Positions 54,891-64,000 of a stretch of 64,000 nt of DNA are shown in pieces; positions within the stretch are counted from its first letter, which is position 1, and the number at the start of each line of letters is the position of its first letter. The stretch spans positions 3,286,001-3,350,000 of the forward strand of contig NZ_CP094984.1 of NCBI RefSeq assembly GCF_022869865.1, given 5' to 3'. This DNA is from Arthrobacter zhangbolii (lineage in GTDB: Bacteria; Actinomycetota; Actinomycetes; Actinomycetales; Micrococcaceae). Made by a program: the position numbers and the translations under genes. The notes under the pieces were generated by a model. The model worked only from the letters and a program-made list of their open reading frames with translations, was not told the DNA's origin and searched no databases.

Positions 54891-55364
54891 ATGGAACGCA
54901 TGATCTTCCCGAATCTTCCGGTTGCGGACCTGAAAGCGGCCGAAAGGTTCTACCTGGGCCTTGGCTTCACCAAGGATCCGCAGTTCAGCAATGATGACGC
55001 CGCTGCGATGGTTATCTCCGACAGCATTGTGGTGATGCTCCTGCAGCAGGACTTTTACCAGGGGTTCCTGCCCCAGGGCGACACCCCGCATCTGGGGTCC
55101 TCCGGCAAGGAAGTCCTGAACTGCATAAGCTGCGAGAGCCGTGACGAGGTGGACCGGATATTGGCTGCCTGCCAGACGGGCGGCGGCGCCGTTTACGCTC
55201 CTGCCGAAGAACGCATGCCCGGCATGTACAGCGGTTCCGCCACCGACCCGGACGGTCACGTCTGGGAATTTATGTGGATGGACCCGGCCGGCGTCGAGGA
55301 GCCGGAACGGACATTCGAGGTATCCTCCAACGCCACCGTGCAGGAGCAGAACCAGGCACTCTGA
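54891..55364 (+). CDS. VOC family protein (extradiol-dioxygenase-like lyase)
   Basis: A 157-residue VOC protein with MIFPNLPVADLKAAERFYLG, FTKDPQFSNDDAAAMVISD and SGSATDPDGHVWEFMWMDP, the last holding the conserved Asp-Pro-Asp-Gly-His. These proteins are often annotated glyoxalase/bleomycin resistance. Start ATG 54891 follows GAAAGGA. Located downstream of a SoxR-type control region, so it may respond to redox-active compounds. Convergent with the AlaX-like gene (3 bases apart). Confidence 0.85.
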   Translation: MERMIFPNLPVADLKAAERFYLGLGFTKDPQFSNDDAAAMVISDSIVVMLLQQDFYQGFLPQGDTPHLGSSGKEVLNCISCESRDEVDRILAACQTGGGAVYAPAEERMPGMYSGSATDPDGHVWEFMWMDPAGVEEPERTFEVSSNATVQEQNQAL

Positions 55365-55367
55365 CGG

Positions 55368-56249
55368 TTACCCGGCAGGAGCACCCGAGGTTTCCATCAC
55401 CATTTCAGCAGCCCCGTCGGCGGTTTTGAGGCTCAGCCGGACCTGGATGCCGGAGAACCGGGCCAGGGAATCCGAATGGGTGCCGCCACAGGGAATGCTG
55501 ACAGTGCCGTCGGGCAGGTCGCAGACCCACCGGCGCATCCCGGTCAGCAGTTCCGAGTCCCGCTCAATGCGGACCGCGGCGCCGGAGGCCACCCAGCCGG
55601 CCAGGGTCCGGTTCACAGCCTCCTCCACGACCTCAGGTGAGGCCAGCAGGGCATCCGGCAGGAACCCCTTGCGGCGCAGGGACTTACCCAGCCGGTAGAG
55701 GTCCCGGGAACCGAATTCGGAAATGGTGGACGTCTCGATGGCCAGCGCATCAAAATTGGGATTGCCGGCGGCGTCGGCCTGAACGTCCTTTTTCCAGGCC
55801 TCGGCCAGCGCCTTGTTCAGCGCCAGGGATGCCAGGTGGCAGGCAGTGTGCCCGGCGGAAAGGGCTGCCCGGTAGCCGTTATCCACCTGGAACCGCACCT
55901 CGGAGCCCTCGGCCGGGACGGTCCCGGCGGGCAGGACGTGGACCACGGTAAAGACCCACCCCTCTGTGCCTTTTCGGACCGGGATGTCCCGGCCCAGGAA
56001 AAGCGAGCTGCCGTCCGTAGCGCCGACAACGCAGTCTTCCACGGGCACTTCGGTACCGTCCGCGGTGGTCAGCGTGGCCCGGTCCGCCCCCTGGTCCGGC
56101 CATCCCGCGTCCACCGGATGCACCGGGGTGCTGTCGGTCAGTACCGCCGGGCGTCCGTCCGGAAGCGTCTGCGTGTAAAGGACAGTTCCGGTGCCGGCAA
56201 CGGCGCCTGCGGGGTAGGTAACGGTGGTATCGACGGTAGGCAGGCTCAT
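55368..56249 (-). CDS. AlaX-like alanyl-tRNA editing protein
   Basis: A 293-residue free-standing editing protein related to the editing domain of alanyl-tRNA synthetase. Zinc ligands are His134 and His138 (AGHTACHLASLALNKA) and Cys/His in IPCGGTHSDSLAR near residue 250. It hydrolyses mischarged Ser-tRNA(Ala) or Gly-tRNA(Ala). This could matter in an organism with heavy serine and glycine flux. Start ATG 56249. Confidence 0.85.
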   Translation of the reverse strand: MSLPTVDTTVTYPAGAVAGTGTVLYTQTLPDGRPAVLTDSTPVHPVDAGWPDQGADRATLTTADGTEVPVEDCVVGATDGSSLFLGRDIPVRKGTEGWVFTVVHVLPAGTVPAEGSEVRFQVDNGYRAALSAGHTACHLASLALNKALAEAWKKDVQADAAGNPNFDALAIETSTISEFGSRDLYRLGKSLRRKGFLPDALLASPEVVEEAVNRTLAGWVASGAAVRIERDSELLTGMRRWVCDLPDGTVSIPCGGTHSDSLARFSGIQVRLSLKTADGAAEMVMETSGAPAG

Positions 56250-56341
56250 CCGCCCACCCTACCGAAACCGGAGCATGGAACTGTGACGGGGGCCACGGGA
56301 TTACACTGCGGGGAAGATCTGCGGTAAAGTCGTAATCACGC

Positions 56342-56418
56342 CGCGGGGTGGAGCAGTTCGGTAGCTCGCTGGGCTCATAACCCAGAGGTCGCAAGTTCAA
56401 ATCTTGCCCCCGCAACCA
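56342..56418 (+). tRNA. initiator tRNA-fMet (CAU)
   Basis: A full cloverleaf with encoded CCA. The acceptor stem CGCGGGG (56342-56348) pairs with CCCCGCA (56408-56414), leaving the C1-A72 mismatch of initiators. The anticodon stem has the three G-C pairs GGG/CCC around loop CTCATAA, anticodon CAT. T-arm GCAAG-TTCAAAT-CTTGC. All features mark tRNA-fMet rather than elongator Met. Confidence 0.95.
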
Positions 56419-56426
56419 CGTAGAAG

Positions 56427-56460
56427 AATCCCGATCCGGATCACCGGATCGGGATTTTTT
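56427..56460 (+). terminator. rho-independent terminator of tRNA-fMet
   Basis: AATCCCGATCCGG (56427-56439), loop ATCA, then the complement at 56444-56456, ending in six T residues. Classic GC stem plus U-run, nine bases after the tRNA. Confidence 0.93.
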
Positions 56461-56572
56461 GTGCGCTCCCACCCTGCCGGCAATGCCCGATGACAGCCTG
56501 CTTAGTTGTTTCCTCCATGCCTCCTCCGATAAGTTGCGAGGACCAACCGGCAATGGAGAGGTGGCCTGATTC

Positions 56573-57193
56573 ATGGAAGCCCGAATATCCCTGCAGGTGG
56601 ACGGGGCCCAGCGCACCCTCACCGTCGACACCCGCACCACGGTCCTGGACGCCCTGCGGGACCGGCTGGGCGTGACCAGCCCCAAGAAGGGTTGCGACCA
56701 CGGCCAGTGCGGCGCCTGCACGGTACTCCTGGACGGCCGGCGTGCGAATTCCTGTCTGACGCTGGCGGTGGCGCACGACGGCGCGGAGATCGTCACGGCG
56801 GAGGGATTGGCGGGCGGCACGGCGGACGGGGAACTGCACCCGGTCCAGCGCGCCTTCCTGGAACAGGACGGTTTCCAGTGCGGCTACTGCACCCCGGGCC
56901 AGGTCTGTTCCGCGGCCGGAATCATTGAGGAAGCCGCCGCCGGGCACCCTTCGGCCGCCACCGGCGATCTGCAGGCGGAGGGCGGAATCGACCTGACGGA
57001 TGCGGAAATCCGCGAGCGCATGAGCGGAAACCTGTGCCGCTGCGGGGCGTACGCCAACATTGTGGCCGCAGTGCGTCAGGCCGCCGTCGCAGCAGCAGCC
57101 CGGCGCGGCGGTGCGGCTGATCCGGAGGAACCGGAAGTCGAGGACTCACCCACAGCGGAATCCATGCCGTCGCACCCGGAGGAACGCCCATGA
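56573..57193 (+). CDS. molybdenum oxidoreductase [2Fe-2S] subunit
   Basis: A 206-residue small subunit of a xanthine oxidase family enzyme. The plant-ferredoxin site [16 protein letters not shown] and the second cluster region [10 protein letters not shown] with [11 protein letters not shown] hold eight cysteines. No signal peptide, unlike the periplasmic E. coli PaoA. A Pro/Glu tail (180-206) is an extension. It is first of three overlapping genes (2Fe-2S, FAD, Mo), the order of yagTSR/paoABC. Substrate: aldehydes or xanthine. Confidence 0.9.
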   Translation: MEARISLQVDGAQRTLTVDTRTTVLDALRDRLGVTSPKKGCDHGQCGACTVLLDGRRANSCLTLAVAHDGAEIVTAEGLAGGTADGELHPVQRAFLEQDGFQCGYCTPGQVCSAAGIIEEAAAGHPSAATGDLQAEGGIDLTDAEIRERMSGNLCRCGAYANIVAAVRQAAVAAAARRGGAADPEEPEVEDSPTAESMPSHPEERP

Positions 57194-58269
57194 TCCCCTT
57201 TGATTACCGGCGGGCCGAGGACGCGGCGTCGGCTGTTGCACTGGTTTCCGGCAATCCGGACGCCGCTTATCTGGCCGGGGGCACCAACCTGGTGGACCGG
57301 ATGAAGCTCGGGGTGGCTAAACCCGCCATGCTCGTTGATATCAGCCGGCTACCGCTGGACGCCGTCGAGGTCGAAGATGACGGCCGGGTGCGGATCGGAA
57401 CCAACGTCCGCAACGCCGATCTGGCCGCCAACACGTTCATCCGCCGCCGCTACCCTGCGCTGTCCCAGGCGCTGCTCGCCGGAGCATCCGGACAGCTGCG
57501 CAACCTCGCCACCACGGGCGGAAACCTGCTCCAGCGCACCCGCTGCGTGTACTTCCAAAACCCCACCACGCCCTGCAACAAACGCGAACCCGGTACCGGC
57601 TGCTCCGCCCTGGACGGGTACACCCGCTACCACGCGATCCTCGGCGCCTCCGAGGACTGCGTGGCCACCCATCCATCGGACATGGCCGTCGCCCTCGCTG
57701 CCCTGGACGCCTCCGTAGTGGTGCTGGGCCCGGCTGGGGAACGGATCATCCCGGTCAGTGACTTCCACCGGCTGCCCGGCAGCGAGCCGCAACGTGACAC
57801 CGTGCTTGAGCACGGCGAACTCATCACCGCCGTCGAACTCCCCCCGGCGCCGGCCCGATCCGCCTACCGCAAGGTCCGGGACCGTGCGTCCTATGCCTTT
57901 GCGCTGGTTTCCGTAGCGGCAGCCGTGGAGCTGGAGGACGACGGCGCTAATCCCCCGGTGATCCGGGACGTACGCATTGCCCTGGGCGGGGTGGCGCACA
58001 AACCCTGGCGCGCACTGCAGGCCGAAGCGGTACTGCGCGGCGCCCCCGCCACCGAGGAGAACTTCCGCGCCGCCGCCGACGCCGAGCTGCTCTCCGCCCG
58101 GGCCCTGAGGGAAAACGGCTTCAAGATCCCCATGGTCCGCAACACGCTGGTGGCGGTCCTCCGTGACCTCACCGGCTCGCCGTCGCCGGACGCGAGCGCC
58201 GAAGGAACAGATCACCCCGAGGGTCCGGACGGACCCGCGGATGCCGGCTGGGAGGAACTGGACTCATGA
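57190..58269 (+). CDS. molybdenum oxidoreductase FAD subunit with extra Fe-S site
   Basis: A 359-residue FAD subunit. FAD motifs are [16 protein letters not shown] and [16 protein letters not shown]. It contains [19 protein letters not shown] through GCSALDG, a four-cysteine loop that in PaoB/YagS and related enzymes binds an additional [4Fe-4S] cluster, absent from typical xanthine dehydrogenases. Overlaps neighbours by ATGA on both sides. Confidence 0.9.
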   Translation: MIPFDYRRAEDAASAVALVSGNPDAAYLAGGTNLVDRMKLGVAKPAMLVDISRLPLDAVEVEDDGRVRIGTNVRNADLAANTFIRRRYPALSQALLAGASGQLRNLATTGGNLLQRTRCVYFQNPTTPCNKREPGTGCSALDGYTRYHAILGASEDCVATHPSDMAVALAALDASVVVLGPAGERIIPVSDFHRLPGSEPQRDTVLEHGELITAVELPPAPARSAYRKVRDRASYAFALVSVAAAVELEDDGANPPVIRDVRIALGGVAHKPWRALQAEAVLRGAPATEENFRAAADAELLSARALRENGFKIPMVRNTLVAVLRDLTGSPSPDASAEGTDHPEGPDGPADAGWEELDS

Positions 58270-60350
58270 GCAACCTGCTGCCTGCTTCGGCTATCGGCAC
58301 CGCATTCGAACGGCTCGATGGCGAACTCAAGGTCACCGGAACCGCTCCGTACGCGTATGAGCAGCCGGTGGACCACCCCGTTTACCTGTATCCGGTGCTC
58401 TCCACCATTGCCCGCGGGGCCGTGGAACGCGTGGACACCGCCGATGCTGAAGCCATCGAGGGTGTCCTGACCGTCCTGACCGCGGAAACCGCGCCGCGGC
58501 TGGCGGATGCCTCGGACCGGGAACTGGCCGTGCTGCAGGACACCACGGTGGGATACCGCGGGCAGATCGTGGCAGCCATCCTGGCCGAGACGCCGGAGAT
58601 TGCCCGGCAGGCAGCGGATACGGTCCGGGTGAGCTATGCGGAGGAACCTTTTGCCGCCCAGCTCCGTGCCGACGATCCCGCCCTCTACGCCCCGGAGGAG
58701 CTGAATGCCGGCACCCCTACGGACAGCAGCCAGGGGAACGCGGACGCGGCCTTCGACACTGCCGCACTGAAGATCGAACAGACCTATTCCACCCCCGCCG
58801 AGCACAACAATCCGCTGGAACCCCATGCCACCGTGGCGCAGTGGGACGGCTCCGTGCTGACCCTGTGGGACTCCACCCAGGGTGTGCATGCCGTCAAGGG
58901 CACCCTGGCCCAGGTGCTCGGACTGGAGCAGGAGCAGGTACGGGTGATAGCCCCGCACGTGGGTGGCGGGTTCGGCTCCAAGGGCATGCCGCACGTACAC
59001 GTGGTGATGGCGGCCCTCGCCGCACAGTGCACCGACGGGCGGCCGGTGAAGTTCCCGGTCAGCCGCCAGCAGATGTACAGCCTCACCAGCCACCGCACCC
59101 CCACCATCCAGCGCATCCGGCTGGGCGCCGCCGACGACGGCCGGCTGACCGCCATGTCCCTGGACATTGTGGAACACACCTCCCGCATCAAGGAGTTCGC
59201 CGAACAGACGCCCGCGCCGTTCCGGATGATGTATGCCTCCCCCAACCGGAGCACCACCACCCGGCTGGCTCCTCTGGATATTCCGGTGCCGTCCTGGATG
59301 CGGGCGCCGGGTGAGTGCCCGGGCATGTTCGGTCCCGAGGTGGCCATGGATGAACTGGCCGCCGCTGCCGGGCTGGACCCCATCGAACTGCGCCGCCGGA
59401 ACGAACCGGTGGCGGATCCGGAGACCGGCAAACCCTGGTCCAGCCGGCACCTGATGGAGTGCTTCGATCTGGGCGCCGAACGGTTCGGCTGGGACCGGCG
59501 GGTCACCCGGCCGCGCTCGGTGCAGCAGGACGGCTGGTTGGTAGGCCTGGGCACGGCCAGCGCCGTGTATCCCTTTATGCGCCAGCCCGCCAATACGGCG
59601 CGGATCAGCTATGAACAGGACGGGATCTACTCAGTGCAGATCGGCGCCGCGGACATTGGCACCGGTGCGTGGACGTCCCTGACACAGATCGCCGCCGATG
59701 CGCTACGGGTTCCGGCGAACCGGATCCGGCTCGGCATCGGCGATACCCGGTTCCCCGCGGCCAGCGTGGCCGGCGGGTCCTCCGGCACGGCCAGCTGGGG
59801 TGGCACCATCATTGCTGCAGCCAAAGCCTTCCGGGCCGACCACGGTGAACACCCCTCCCCCGGCGCCACCACCGAAGCGGACGCACCCGAAGACGCCGAA
59901 GCGCAGAACTTCGCCCTCTACTCCTTCGGTGCACACTTCGCCGAGGTGCATATCTCTGCCGATACCGGGGAGATCCGGGTGGCCCGGATGCTCGGGGTCT
60001 TTTCCGCAGGGCGGATCATCAACCCGCGGACCGCCCGTTCCCAGTTCCTTGGCGGAATGACCATGGGCCTGGGCATGGCCCTGCACGAGCAGAGTGTCCT
60101 GGATCCGCGGTTCGGGATCTTCGTCAACCACGATCTGGCCGAATACCATGTCCCCACCAATGCGGACGTGCTGGACATGGATGCCGTGTGGATTGAGGAC
60201 CGGGACGAGCACGCGGGGCCGCTGGGCGCCCGCGGCATCGGGGAAATCGGAATTGTGGGCAGTGCCGCAGCCATTGCCAATGCTGCCTACAACGCCTCGG
60301 GTATCCGGGTGCGGGACCTGCCACTGACCCCGGACAAGTTCCTGGCGTAA
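58266..60350 (+). CDS. molybdenum oxidoreductase large (molybdopterin) subunit
   Basis: A 694-residue catalytic subunit. It has [15 protein letters not shown] for cofactor contact and [16 protein letters not shown] at the C-terminus, carrying the catalytic Glu. Length is close to E. coli PaoC (732). Together with the 4Fe-4S-type FAD subunit this favours an aldehyde oxidoreductase over xanthine dehydrogenase, though guanine deaminase 3 kb away keeps purines possible. No XdhC-like maturation gene follows. Confidence 0.9.
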   Translation: MSNLLPASAIGTAFERLDGELKVTGTAPYAYEQPVDHPVYLYPVLSTIARGAVERVDTADAEAIEGVLTVLTAETAPRLADASDRELAVLQDTTVGYRGQIVAAILAETPEIARQAADTVRVSYAEEPFAAQLRADDPALYAPEELNAGTPTDSSQGNADAAFDTAALKIEQTYSTPAEHNNPLEPHATVAQWDGSVLTLWDSTQGVHAVKGTLAQVLGLEQEQVRVIAPHVGGGFGSKGMPHVHVVMAALAAQCTDGRPVKFPVSRQQMYSLTSHRTPTIQRIRLGAADDGRLTAMSLDIVEHTSRIKEFAEQTPAPFRMMYASPNRSTTTRLAPLDIPVPSWMRAPGECPGMFGPEVAMDELAAAAGLDPIELRRRNEPVADPETGKPWSSRHLMECFDLGAERFGWDRRVTRPRSVQQDGWLVGLGTASAVYPFMRQPANTARISYEQDGIYSVQIGAADIGTGAWTSLTQIAADALRVPANRIRLGIGDTRFPAASVAGGSSGTASWGGTIIAAAKAFRADHGEHPSPGATTEADAPEDAEAQNFALYSFGAHFAEVHISADTGEIRVARMLGVFSAGRIINPRTARSQFLGGMTMGLGMALHEQSVLDPRFGIFVNHDLAEYHVPTNADVLDMDAVWIEDRDEHAGPLGARGIGEIGIVGSAAAIANAAYNASGIRVRDLPLTPDKFLA

Positions 60351-60401
60351 CGAAGCGTTCCAGCACGGGGCGGACGGTTCCGGATGTGCAAAACTGGCGC
60401 C

Positions 60402-61049
60402 ATGACCGCCGTGCGCCCTCTTCCCGCCGTCCTGACCGGCCGGTGGGTCCGGCTTGAACCGCTCACCGCTGACCTGCTGCCGGAACTGCACCGGGCCATC
60501 GCCGTCCCCGAGGTATTTGCGGGCGGCTACGGTGGCGGACCCGCGGGGCTCCGGGAGGACCTTTTCGGGTTCACCGAGTGGGCGCGGACGTACTACCGGT
60601 GGAACGAACTGCCGTTTGCTGTCCGCCTGCTGACCGGGGAGGACGCCGGTCCTGTGGTAGGCACCAGCAGCCTGGCTGATCTGGACCCGGGAACCGAATC
60701 GGCCCAGCTGGGCTGGACTGCGTATGCCCCCTCGGTCTGGGGTACCGCCGTGAACGCAGAGACCAAGCTCCTGCTGCTGGGCCATGCGTTCGCCTCCGGG
60801 ATCGGCCGGATCACCATCCAGGCGGATTCCCGCAACGAGCGGTCCCGGGCCGCGATCCTCGGCATCGGCGCGGTTTTTGAGGGCATCCGCCGCCGTGACA
60901 GGCGCCGGGCGGACGGCAGCTGGCGGGACACAGCGGTGTACTCGGTCCTCTCGGAGGAATGGCCACAGGTCCGGGCACTCCTCGAACACAGGGTGGCGGG
61001 GTTCGCGGCCCCAGCGGGTCGCGGCGCAGCGAAGATGACCCGGGAGTAG
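60402..61049 (+). CDS. GNAT acetyltransferase, RimJ/RimL type
   Basis: A 215-residue acetyltransferase: LTGRWVRLEPLTADLLPELH at the start, LGWTAYAPSVWGTAVNAETK in the middle and RITIQADSRNERSRAAIL with IGAVFEGIRRRDRR at the end, the order of RimJ/RimL-like (DUF/Acetyltransf_3) proteins. Probably acts on N-terminal or small amines. Starts at ATG 60402, no clear ribosome site. Follows the oxidoreductase operon by 51 bases and may be unrelated. Confidence 0.85.
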   Translation: MTAVRPLPAVLTGRWVRLEPLTADLLPELHRAIAVPEVFAGGYGGGPAGLREDLFGFTEWARTYYRWNELPFAVRLLTGEDAGPVVGTSSLADLDPGTESAQLGWTAYAPSVWGTAVNAETKLLLLGHAFASGIGRITIQADSRNERSRAAILGIGAVFEGIRRRDRRRADGSWRDTAVYSVLSEEWPQVRALLEHRVAGFAAPAGRGAAKMTRE

Positions 61050-61108
61050 CATTTCGCCCACAGGTATCCCGGCGACGGCGCCGGGAACAGGAAGGAACGG
61101 GGACCAAC

Positions 61109-62266
61109 ATGGGCGCGAACTTCGGGGATTACCAGCTGGGCATCTACATGAACGGAGCCCAAGGCGTGGTCCCTGAACTGCCGATGGGCTTTGCCGCCAC
61201 GGAGGAGTTGGCGCAAACCGTGATGGACCCCCGGGTCCTGGGTTACGTGGCCGGCGGCGCCGGCAACGAACACACCCAGCGGGCCAATGCCGCTGCCTTT
61301 GACCGGTTGGGCATCATGCCGAGAATGCTGGTCGGTGCGGCACAGCGCGATCTGGGAATCGACATGTTTGGCCACCGGATGCCGTCGCCCCTCTTCTTCG
61401 CCCCCGTGGGCGTGCTGGGCGCAGTGGCGGACGACGGCGACCTGGCCACCGCGGCGTCGTCGTCCGAGCTGGGCGTACCCATGGTGGCGTCCACGCTGGC
61501 CTCCGCCCCGTTGGAGCAGGTCCGCGCATCGGCCGGCGGAACGCCCGGGTTTTTCCAGCTCTACCCGCCGGCGGACCGTGAACTGACGGAATCCCTGGTG
61601 CACCGCGCCGAAGCGGCCGGTTACACGGGCATAGTCATCACCCTGGATACCTGGGTGAACGGCTGGCGCCCTCGGGACCTCAGCGCCGCCTACCTGCCCA
61701 TGCTCTCCGGGCAATGCCTGGCCAATTACCTGACCGATGACCGTTTCCGGAAGCTGCTGGCCGAGCAGGGCTCCACCGACCCGGCGGCCGTGGTGATGCT
61801 CTGGGCCTCACTGTTCGGGAATCCCACCATGACCTGGGAGGACCTGGCCTGGTTCCGGTCCCTGACCAGCCTGCCCATCCTGCTCAAGGGCATCTGCTCC
61901 CCCGAAGACACCCGGCGCGCCCTGGACGGCGGGATGGACGGGATCTACTGCTCCAACCACGGCGGCCGGCAGGCCAACGGCGGCATTCCCGCCATCGATT
62001 GCCTGCCCGGCGTGGTGGAAGCGGCCGACGGCGCGCCGGTGCTTTTCGATTCAGGGGTGCGTTCCGGCGTGGACGCGCTGCGGGCACTGGCCCTCGGGGC
62101 CACCGCGGTGGGGATCGGACGGCCCTACGTGTACGGGCTGGCCGTGGGCGGGCAGGCCGGGGTGTCCCATGTGATGCGCAGCCTGCTTGCCGAGGCGGAC
62201 CTGACCATGGCGGTCAACGGCTATCCGGACCTGGCCTCGCTGCGGGGAGCCCTGCACCGGCTCTAA
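61109..62266 (+). CDS. lactate 2-monooxygenase-like FMN oxidoreductase
   Basis: A 385-residue FMN-dependent hydroxy-acid enzyme very like mycobacterial lactate 2-monooxygenase: VLGYVAGGAGNEHTQRANAA, VITLDTWVNGWRPRDL, YCSNHGGRQANGG and FDSGVRSGVDALRAL. The catalytic His lies in SNHGGR. It turns L-lactate to acetate, CO2 and water in the known enzyme, which would complement the lactate permease at 9.6-11.4 kb. ATG 61109 has GGAAGGAACGGGG. Overlaps the TetR stop by four bases (convergent). Confidence 0.9.
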   Translation: MGANFGDYQLGIYMNGAQGVVPELPMGFAATEELAQTVMDPRVLGYVAGGAGNEHTQRANAAAFDRLGIMPRMLVGAAQRDLGIDMFGHRMPSPLFFAPVGVLGAVADDGDLATAASSSELGVPMVASTLASAPLEQVRASAGGTPGFFQLYPPADRELTESLVHRAEAAGYTGIVITLDTWVNGWRPRDLSAAYLPMLSGQCLANYLTDDRFRKLLAEQGSTDPAAVVMLWASLFGNPTMTWEDLAWFRSLTSLPILLKGICSPEDTRRALDGGMDGIYCSNHGGRQANGGIPAIDCLPGVVEAADGAPVLFDSGVRSGVDALRALALGATAVGIGRPYVYGLAVGGQAGVSHVMRSLLAEADLTMAVNGYPDLASLRGALHRL

Positions 62267-62964
62267 GACTGTCCGGGCTCTAGGGCTTCCGTGCTTCGGG
62301 CCCCCGCCGCGCCGGATCCGCGTCCGGGGACCGGCTGGGGTGCGGGCGGAAAACCTTCCCTTGGCCACCAAACGGGAAGAAGGTTCCGCAGCGAACCGAG
62401 CCAGGCTTCGACGTCGTCGTCGTCACTGATGACCCACTGCTCGAACCAGGACGCGTAAGCGCCGCCCAGGTACCCGGCGGTAGCCTCCGGATCAAGGTCC
62501 GGCAGCACTCCGTGCGCCTGCCACACATCCATGGCCAGCACAAAGCGCATCCGCAGGTCCTCGACCAGGACGCCGAGGAACGCTTCGGTGTGGAACAGGG
62601 CCCGGTACACCCGCTGCTCGTCCTTGGTGTGCTGCAGGATCTGCCGGATGGATTCAACGTAGAGTTCGCCGATTTCGGCGACGGTACGCCCCGTCCCCCG
62701 CTGGTCCAGGTCCACGGTGCCCAGCCGGTCCACGAGTCCGGCGTAGACGGAGGCTGCGAAGTCGAAAATGTTCCGGTGATGCCCGTAGAAGGTGGTCCGG
62801 TGCACTCCGGCCACCTTGCAGAGCGCGGAGACGCTGATTTCCGCCAGTTCATGCTCACGCAGGAGCTCCCATAGTCCGGCTTCGAGGGCTTCCCGGGTCC
62901 GGGCAGTCCGGGGTTCCTCCGGAGAGGGGCGCCGTGGCGGCTTGGGCTCTTCCGGTGCAGACAT
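62263..62964 (-). CDS. TetR/AcrR family regulator
   Basis: A 233-residue regulator. HTH: ISVSALCKVAGVHRTTFYGH, followed by a ligand domain with YVESIRQILQHTKDEQRVYR and SWFEQWVISDDDD. N-terminal 25 residues are Pro/Arg-rich. Stop shares CTAA with the lactate monooxygenase stop. Downstream of an SDR gene with a terminator between. The likely target is the SDR or itself. Confidence 0.85.
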   Translation of the reverse strand: MSAPEEPKPPRRPSPEEPRTARTREALEAGLWELLREHELAEISVSALCKVAGVHRTTFYGHHRNIFDFAASVYAGLVDRLGTVDLDQRGTGRTVAEIGELYVESIRQILQHTKDEQRVYRALFHTEAFLGVLVEDLRMRFVLAMDVWQAHGVLPDLDPEATAGYLGGAYASWFEQWVISDDDDVEAWLGSLRNLLPVWWPREGFPPAPQPVPGRGSGAAGARSTEALEPGQS

Positions 62965-62987
62965 AAACCTAATCTTCGCAGATACAC

Positions 62988-63017
62988 GAAAGGACCCCGC
63001 CGAAGCGGAGTCCTTTC
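62988..63017 (-). terminator. hairpin between SDR and TetR genes
   Basis: GAAAGGAC (62988-62995) pairs with GTCCTTTC (63010-63017), with an inner CCGC-CGAA-GCGG stem-loop and one C-A mismatch. It lies after the SDR stop and before the TetR start on the same strand, so it may reduce read-through into TetR. Confidence 0.6.
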
Positions 63018-63063
63018 ATGCCGCGGCGCAGGGGGACGCCGCAAGCTTGTATGCGCAGGGGCC

Positions 63064-63798
63064 TTAGTGGTTGGCCAGGCCTGCGGTTTCGCCGCCGTCA
63101 ACAACGAACTCGGCTCCGGTGGAGAAGCTGGAATCGTCGCTCGCGAGGAAGAGGACCATCCGGGACACTTCCTCCGCCTCACCCATGCGGTGCAGGGCGA
63201 CGTGGTTCATGGGGTTCTCCATGCCCTCGGTCATCGGCGTCTTGATGACGCCCGGGTGCACCGAGTTCACGCGGATGCCGTACTTGCCCAGATCCAGGGC
63301 CACGGACTTGCTCAGGCCGCGCACCGCGTACTTGGTGGCGGTGTAGCCCGGCAGTTCCACGAAGCCCTGCAGGCCGGCAGTGGAGGAGATGTTGATGATC
63401 GAGCCGCCCTTGGATTCCTTCAGTGCCGGAATCGCTGACTTGATACCCAGGAAGACGCCGTTGAGGTTGATGTTTACAATCGCATTCCACTGCTCAACGC
63501 TGTAATCCTCGATGTGCCCGAAGTTCGCGATGCCCGCATTGTTGACCAGCACGTCCAGGCCGCCGAATTCGGTGACGGCGGTCCGCACCGCAGCTTCCCA
63601 GTCTTCTGCCTTGGTCACATCCAGGTGGACGTAACGGGCGTTGTCGCCCAGCTCCGCGGCGGTCTGCCGGCCGTCGTCGTCGAGAATGTCGCCAATAACG
63701 ACCATGGCACCTTCTTCGACCAGCAGGCGGGCATGCGAGGCACCCATGCCCCGTGCACCTCCGCTGATCAGTGCCACTTTGCCGCTCACGCGTCCCAT
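63064..63798 (-). CDS. short-chain dehydrogenase (3-alpha/20-beta-hydroxysteroid dehydrogenase-like)
   Basis: A 244-residue classical SDR with ISGGARGMGASHARLLVEEG, LVNNAGIANFG, NISSTAGLQG and Tyr-x-x-x-Lys in PGYTATKYAVRG, closing with GAEFVVDGGETAGL. It resembles the 3-alpha,20-beta-HSDs of actinobacteria. Start ATG 63798 has GAAGGGAA; the frame upstream has no conservation. Preceded by a partial DUF1295 gene on the same strand, a family related to steroid reductases; this may be coincidence. Confidence 0.88.
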   Translation of the reverse strand: MGRVSGKVALISGGARGMGASHARLLVEEGAMVVIGDILDDDGRQTAAELGDNARYVHLDVTKAEDWEAAVRTAVTEFGGLDVLVNNAGIANFGHIEDYSVEQWNAIVNINLNGVFLGIKSAIPALKESKGGSIINISSTAGLQGFVELPGYTATKYAVRGLSKSVALDLGKYGIRVNSVHPGVIKTPMTEGMENPMNHVALHRMGEAEEVSRMVLFLASDDSSFSTGAEFVVDGGETAGLANH

Positions 63799-63895
63799 TA
63801 CGTTCCCTTCGTTGTGATTACATCCTGCCCTATTCAACACATGTAGAAGAACTCGGCATTCCGAAAACACGGAAATGTGACGCGGCGAACATTTA

Positions 63896-64000
63896 TCAGA
63901 GGGGCTGCTCCTGCTGCCGGCGCGGCGGCAGCGGGATGATCGGGGAGGTGTGCTGTTCATACCGGCGGTAATCCGGATACCTGCTCCGGGAGATGCTCTC
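63896..64000 (-). CDS. C-terminal end of a DUF1295-like membrane protein (partial)
   Basis: The last 34 codons of a minus-strand gene that runs off the window, ending at TGA 63896-63898. The tail reads SRYPDYRRYEQHTSPIIPLP then Pro/Arg/Gln-rich. DUF1295/steroid 5-alpha-reductase-like proteins typically end in a Tyr-x-x-Tyr-x-x-x-Thr-x-x-x-Ile-Pro pattern like this. The N-terminal part lies beyond 64000. Confidence 0.6.
   Translation of the reverse strand, partial: ESISRSRYPDYRRYEQHTSPIIPLPPRRQQEQPL

Overview
The window is GC-rich, densely coded actinobacterial chromosome. Gene content and arrangement fit a member of the Micrococcaceae (Arthrobacter sensu lato): an Asp23/DUF6286/AmaP envelope cluster, a tandem glycine riboswitch ahead of gcvP, a lactate 2-monooxygenase-type enzyme, GTG and TTG starts and short intergenic gaps. 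No phage, insertion sequence, rRNA operon or CRISPR array was seen. The only RNA gene recognised is an initiator tRNA-Met with an encoded CCA end.

Layout. 0-8 kb: lipoprotein, VOC protein, TetR-MMPL exporter pair, CPA1 antiporter, aldo/keto reductase and a DUF2231-Rieske fusion. 8-14.5 kb: lactate permease plus FAD-linked 2-hydroxyacid dehydrogenase, a stand-alone cytochrome oxidase subunit I gene and a short-chain dehydrogenase. 14.5-26 kb: an amino-acid block with AlsT symporter, serine deaminase, SHMT and glycine cleavage genes H, T and P behind a two-aptamer glycine riboswitch, with a divergent CycA-type glycine/D-alanine/D-serine permease. 26-29.5 kb: Asp23-type envelope cluster, including a 59-residue membrane protein gene too short for routine calling, divergent from an ECF-like sigma factor. 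29.5-38 kb: malate synthase, hydrolase, Zn alcohol dehydrogenase, orphan antitoxin-like HTH protein, alanine dehydrogenase, AAHS-type MFS carrier with a MarR-like neighbour, and an FMN reductase.

38.3-41 kb is the most unusual region. A stand-alone thiopeptide-type (split LanB C-terminal) protein lies between a possible 8-residue reading frame (MMKSWDWF) and a 62-residue small protein. It is divergent from a LuxR-type regulator, with two palindromes in the intergenic space and a 44-bp perfect palindrome closing the operon. No LanB glutamylation domain, cyclase, protease or transporter is nearby, so a minimal RiPP-like pathway is possible but unproven.

41-54 kb: aminotransferase, branched-chain 2-oxoacid dehydrogenase E1a-E1b-E2, HisC-like aminotransferase, holin-like membrane protein, a WXG100-like protein coupled to an alpha/beta hydrolase, purB, rlmN, a GNAT protein with a 9-bp minisatellite at its start, and guanine deaminase. 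54-64 kb: a SoxR-like regulator lacking one iron-sulfur cysteine and a clear start, a sox-box-like site with a divergent VOC gene, AlaX-like editing protein, tRNA-fMet, a three-subunit molybdenum aldehyde/xanthine oxidoreductase, GNAT protein, lactate 2-monooxygenase, TetR regulator, SDR and a partial DUF1295 gene.

Several genes converge on C2-C3 metabolism: serine, glycine and alanine uptake and degradation, lactate uptake and oxidation, and the glyoxylate shunt.
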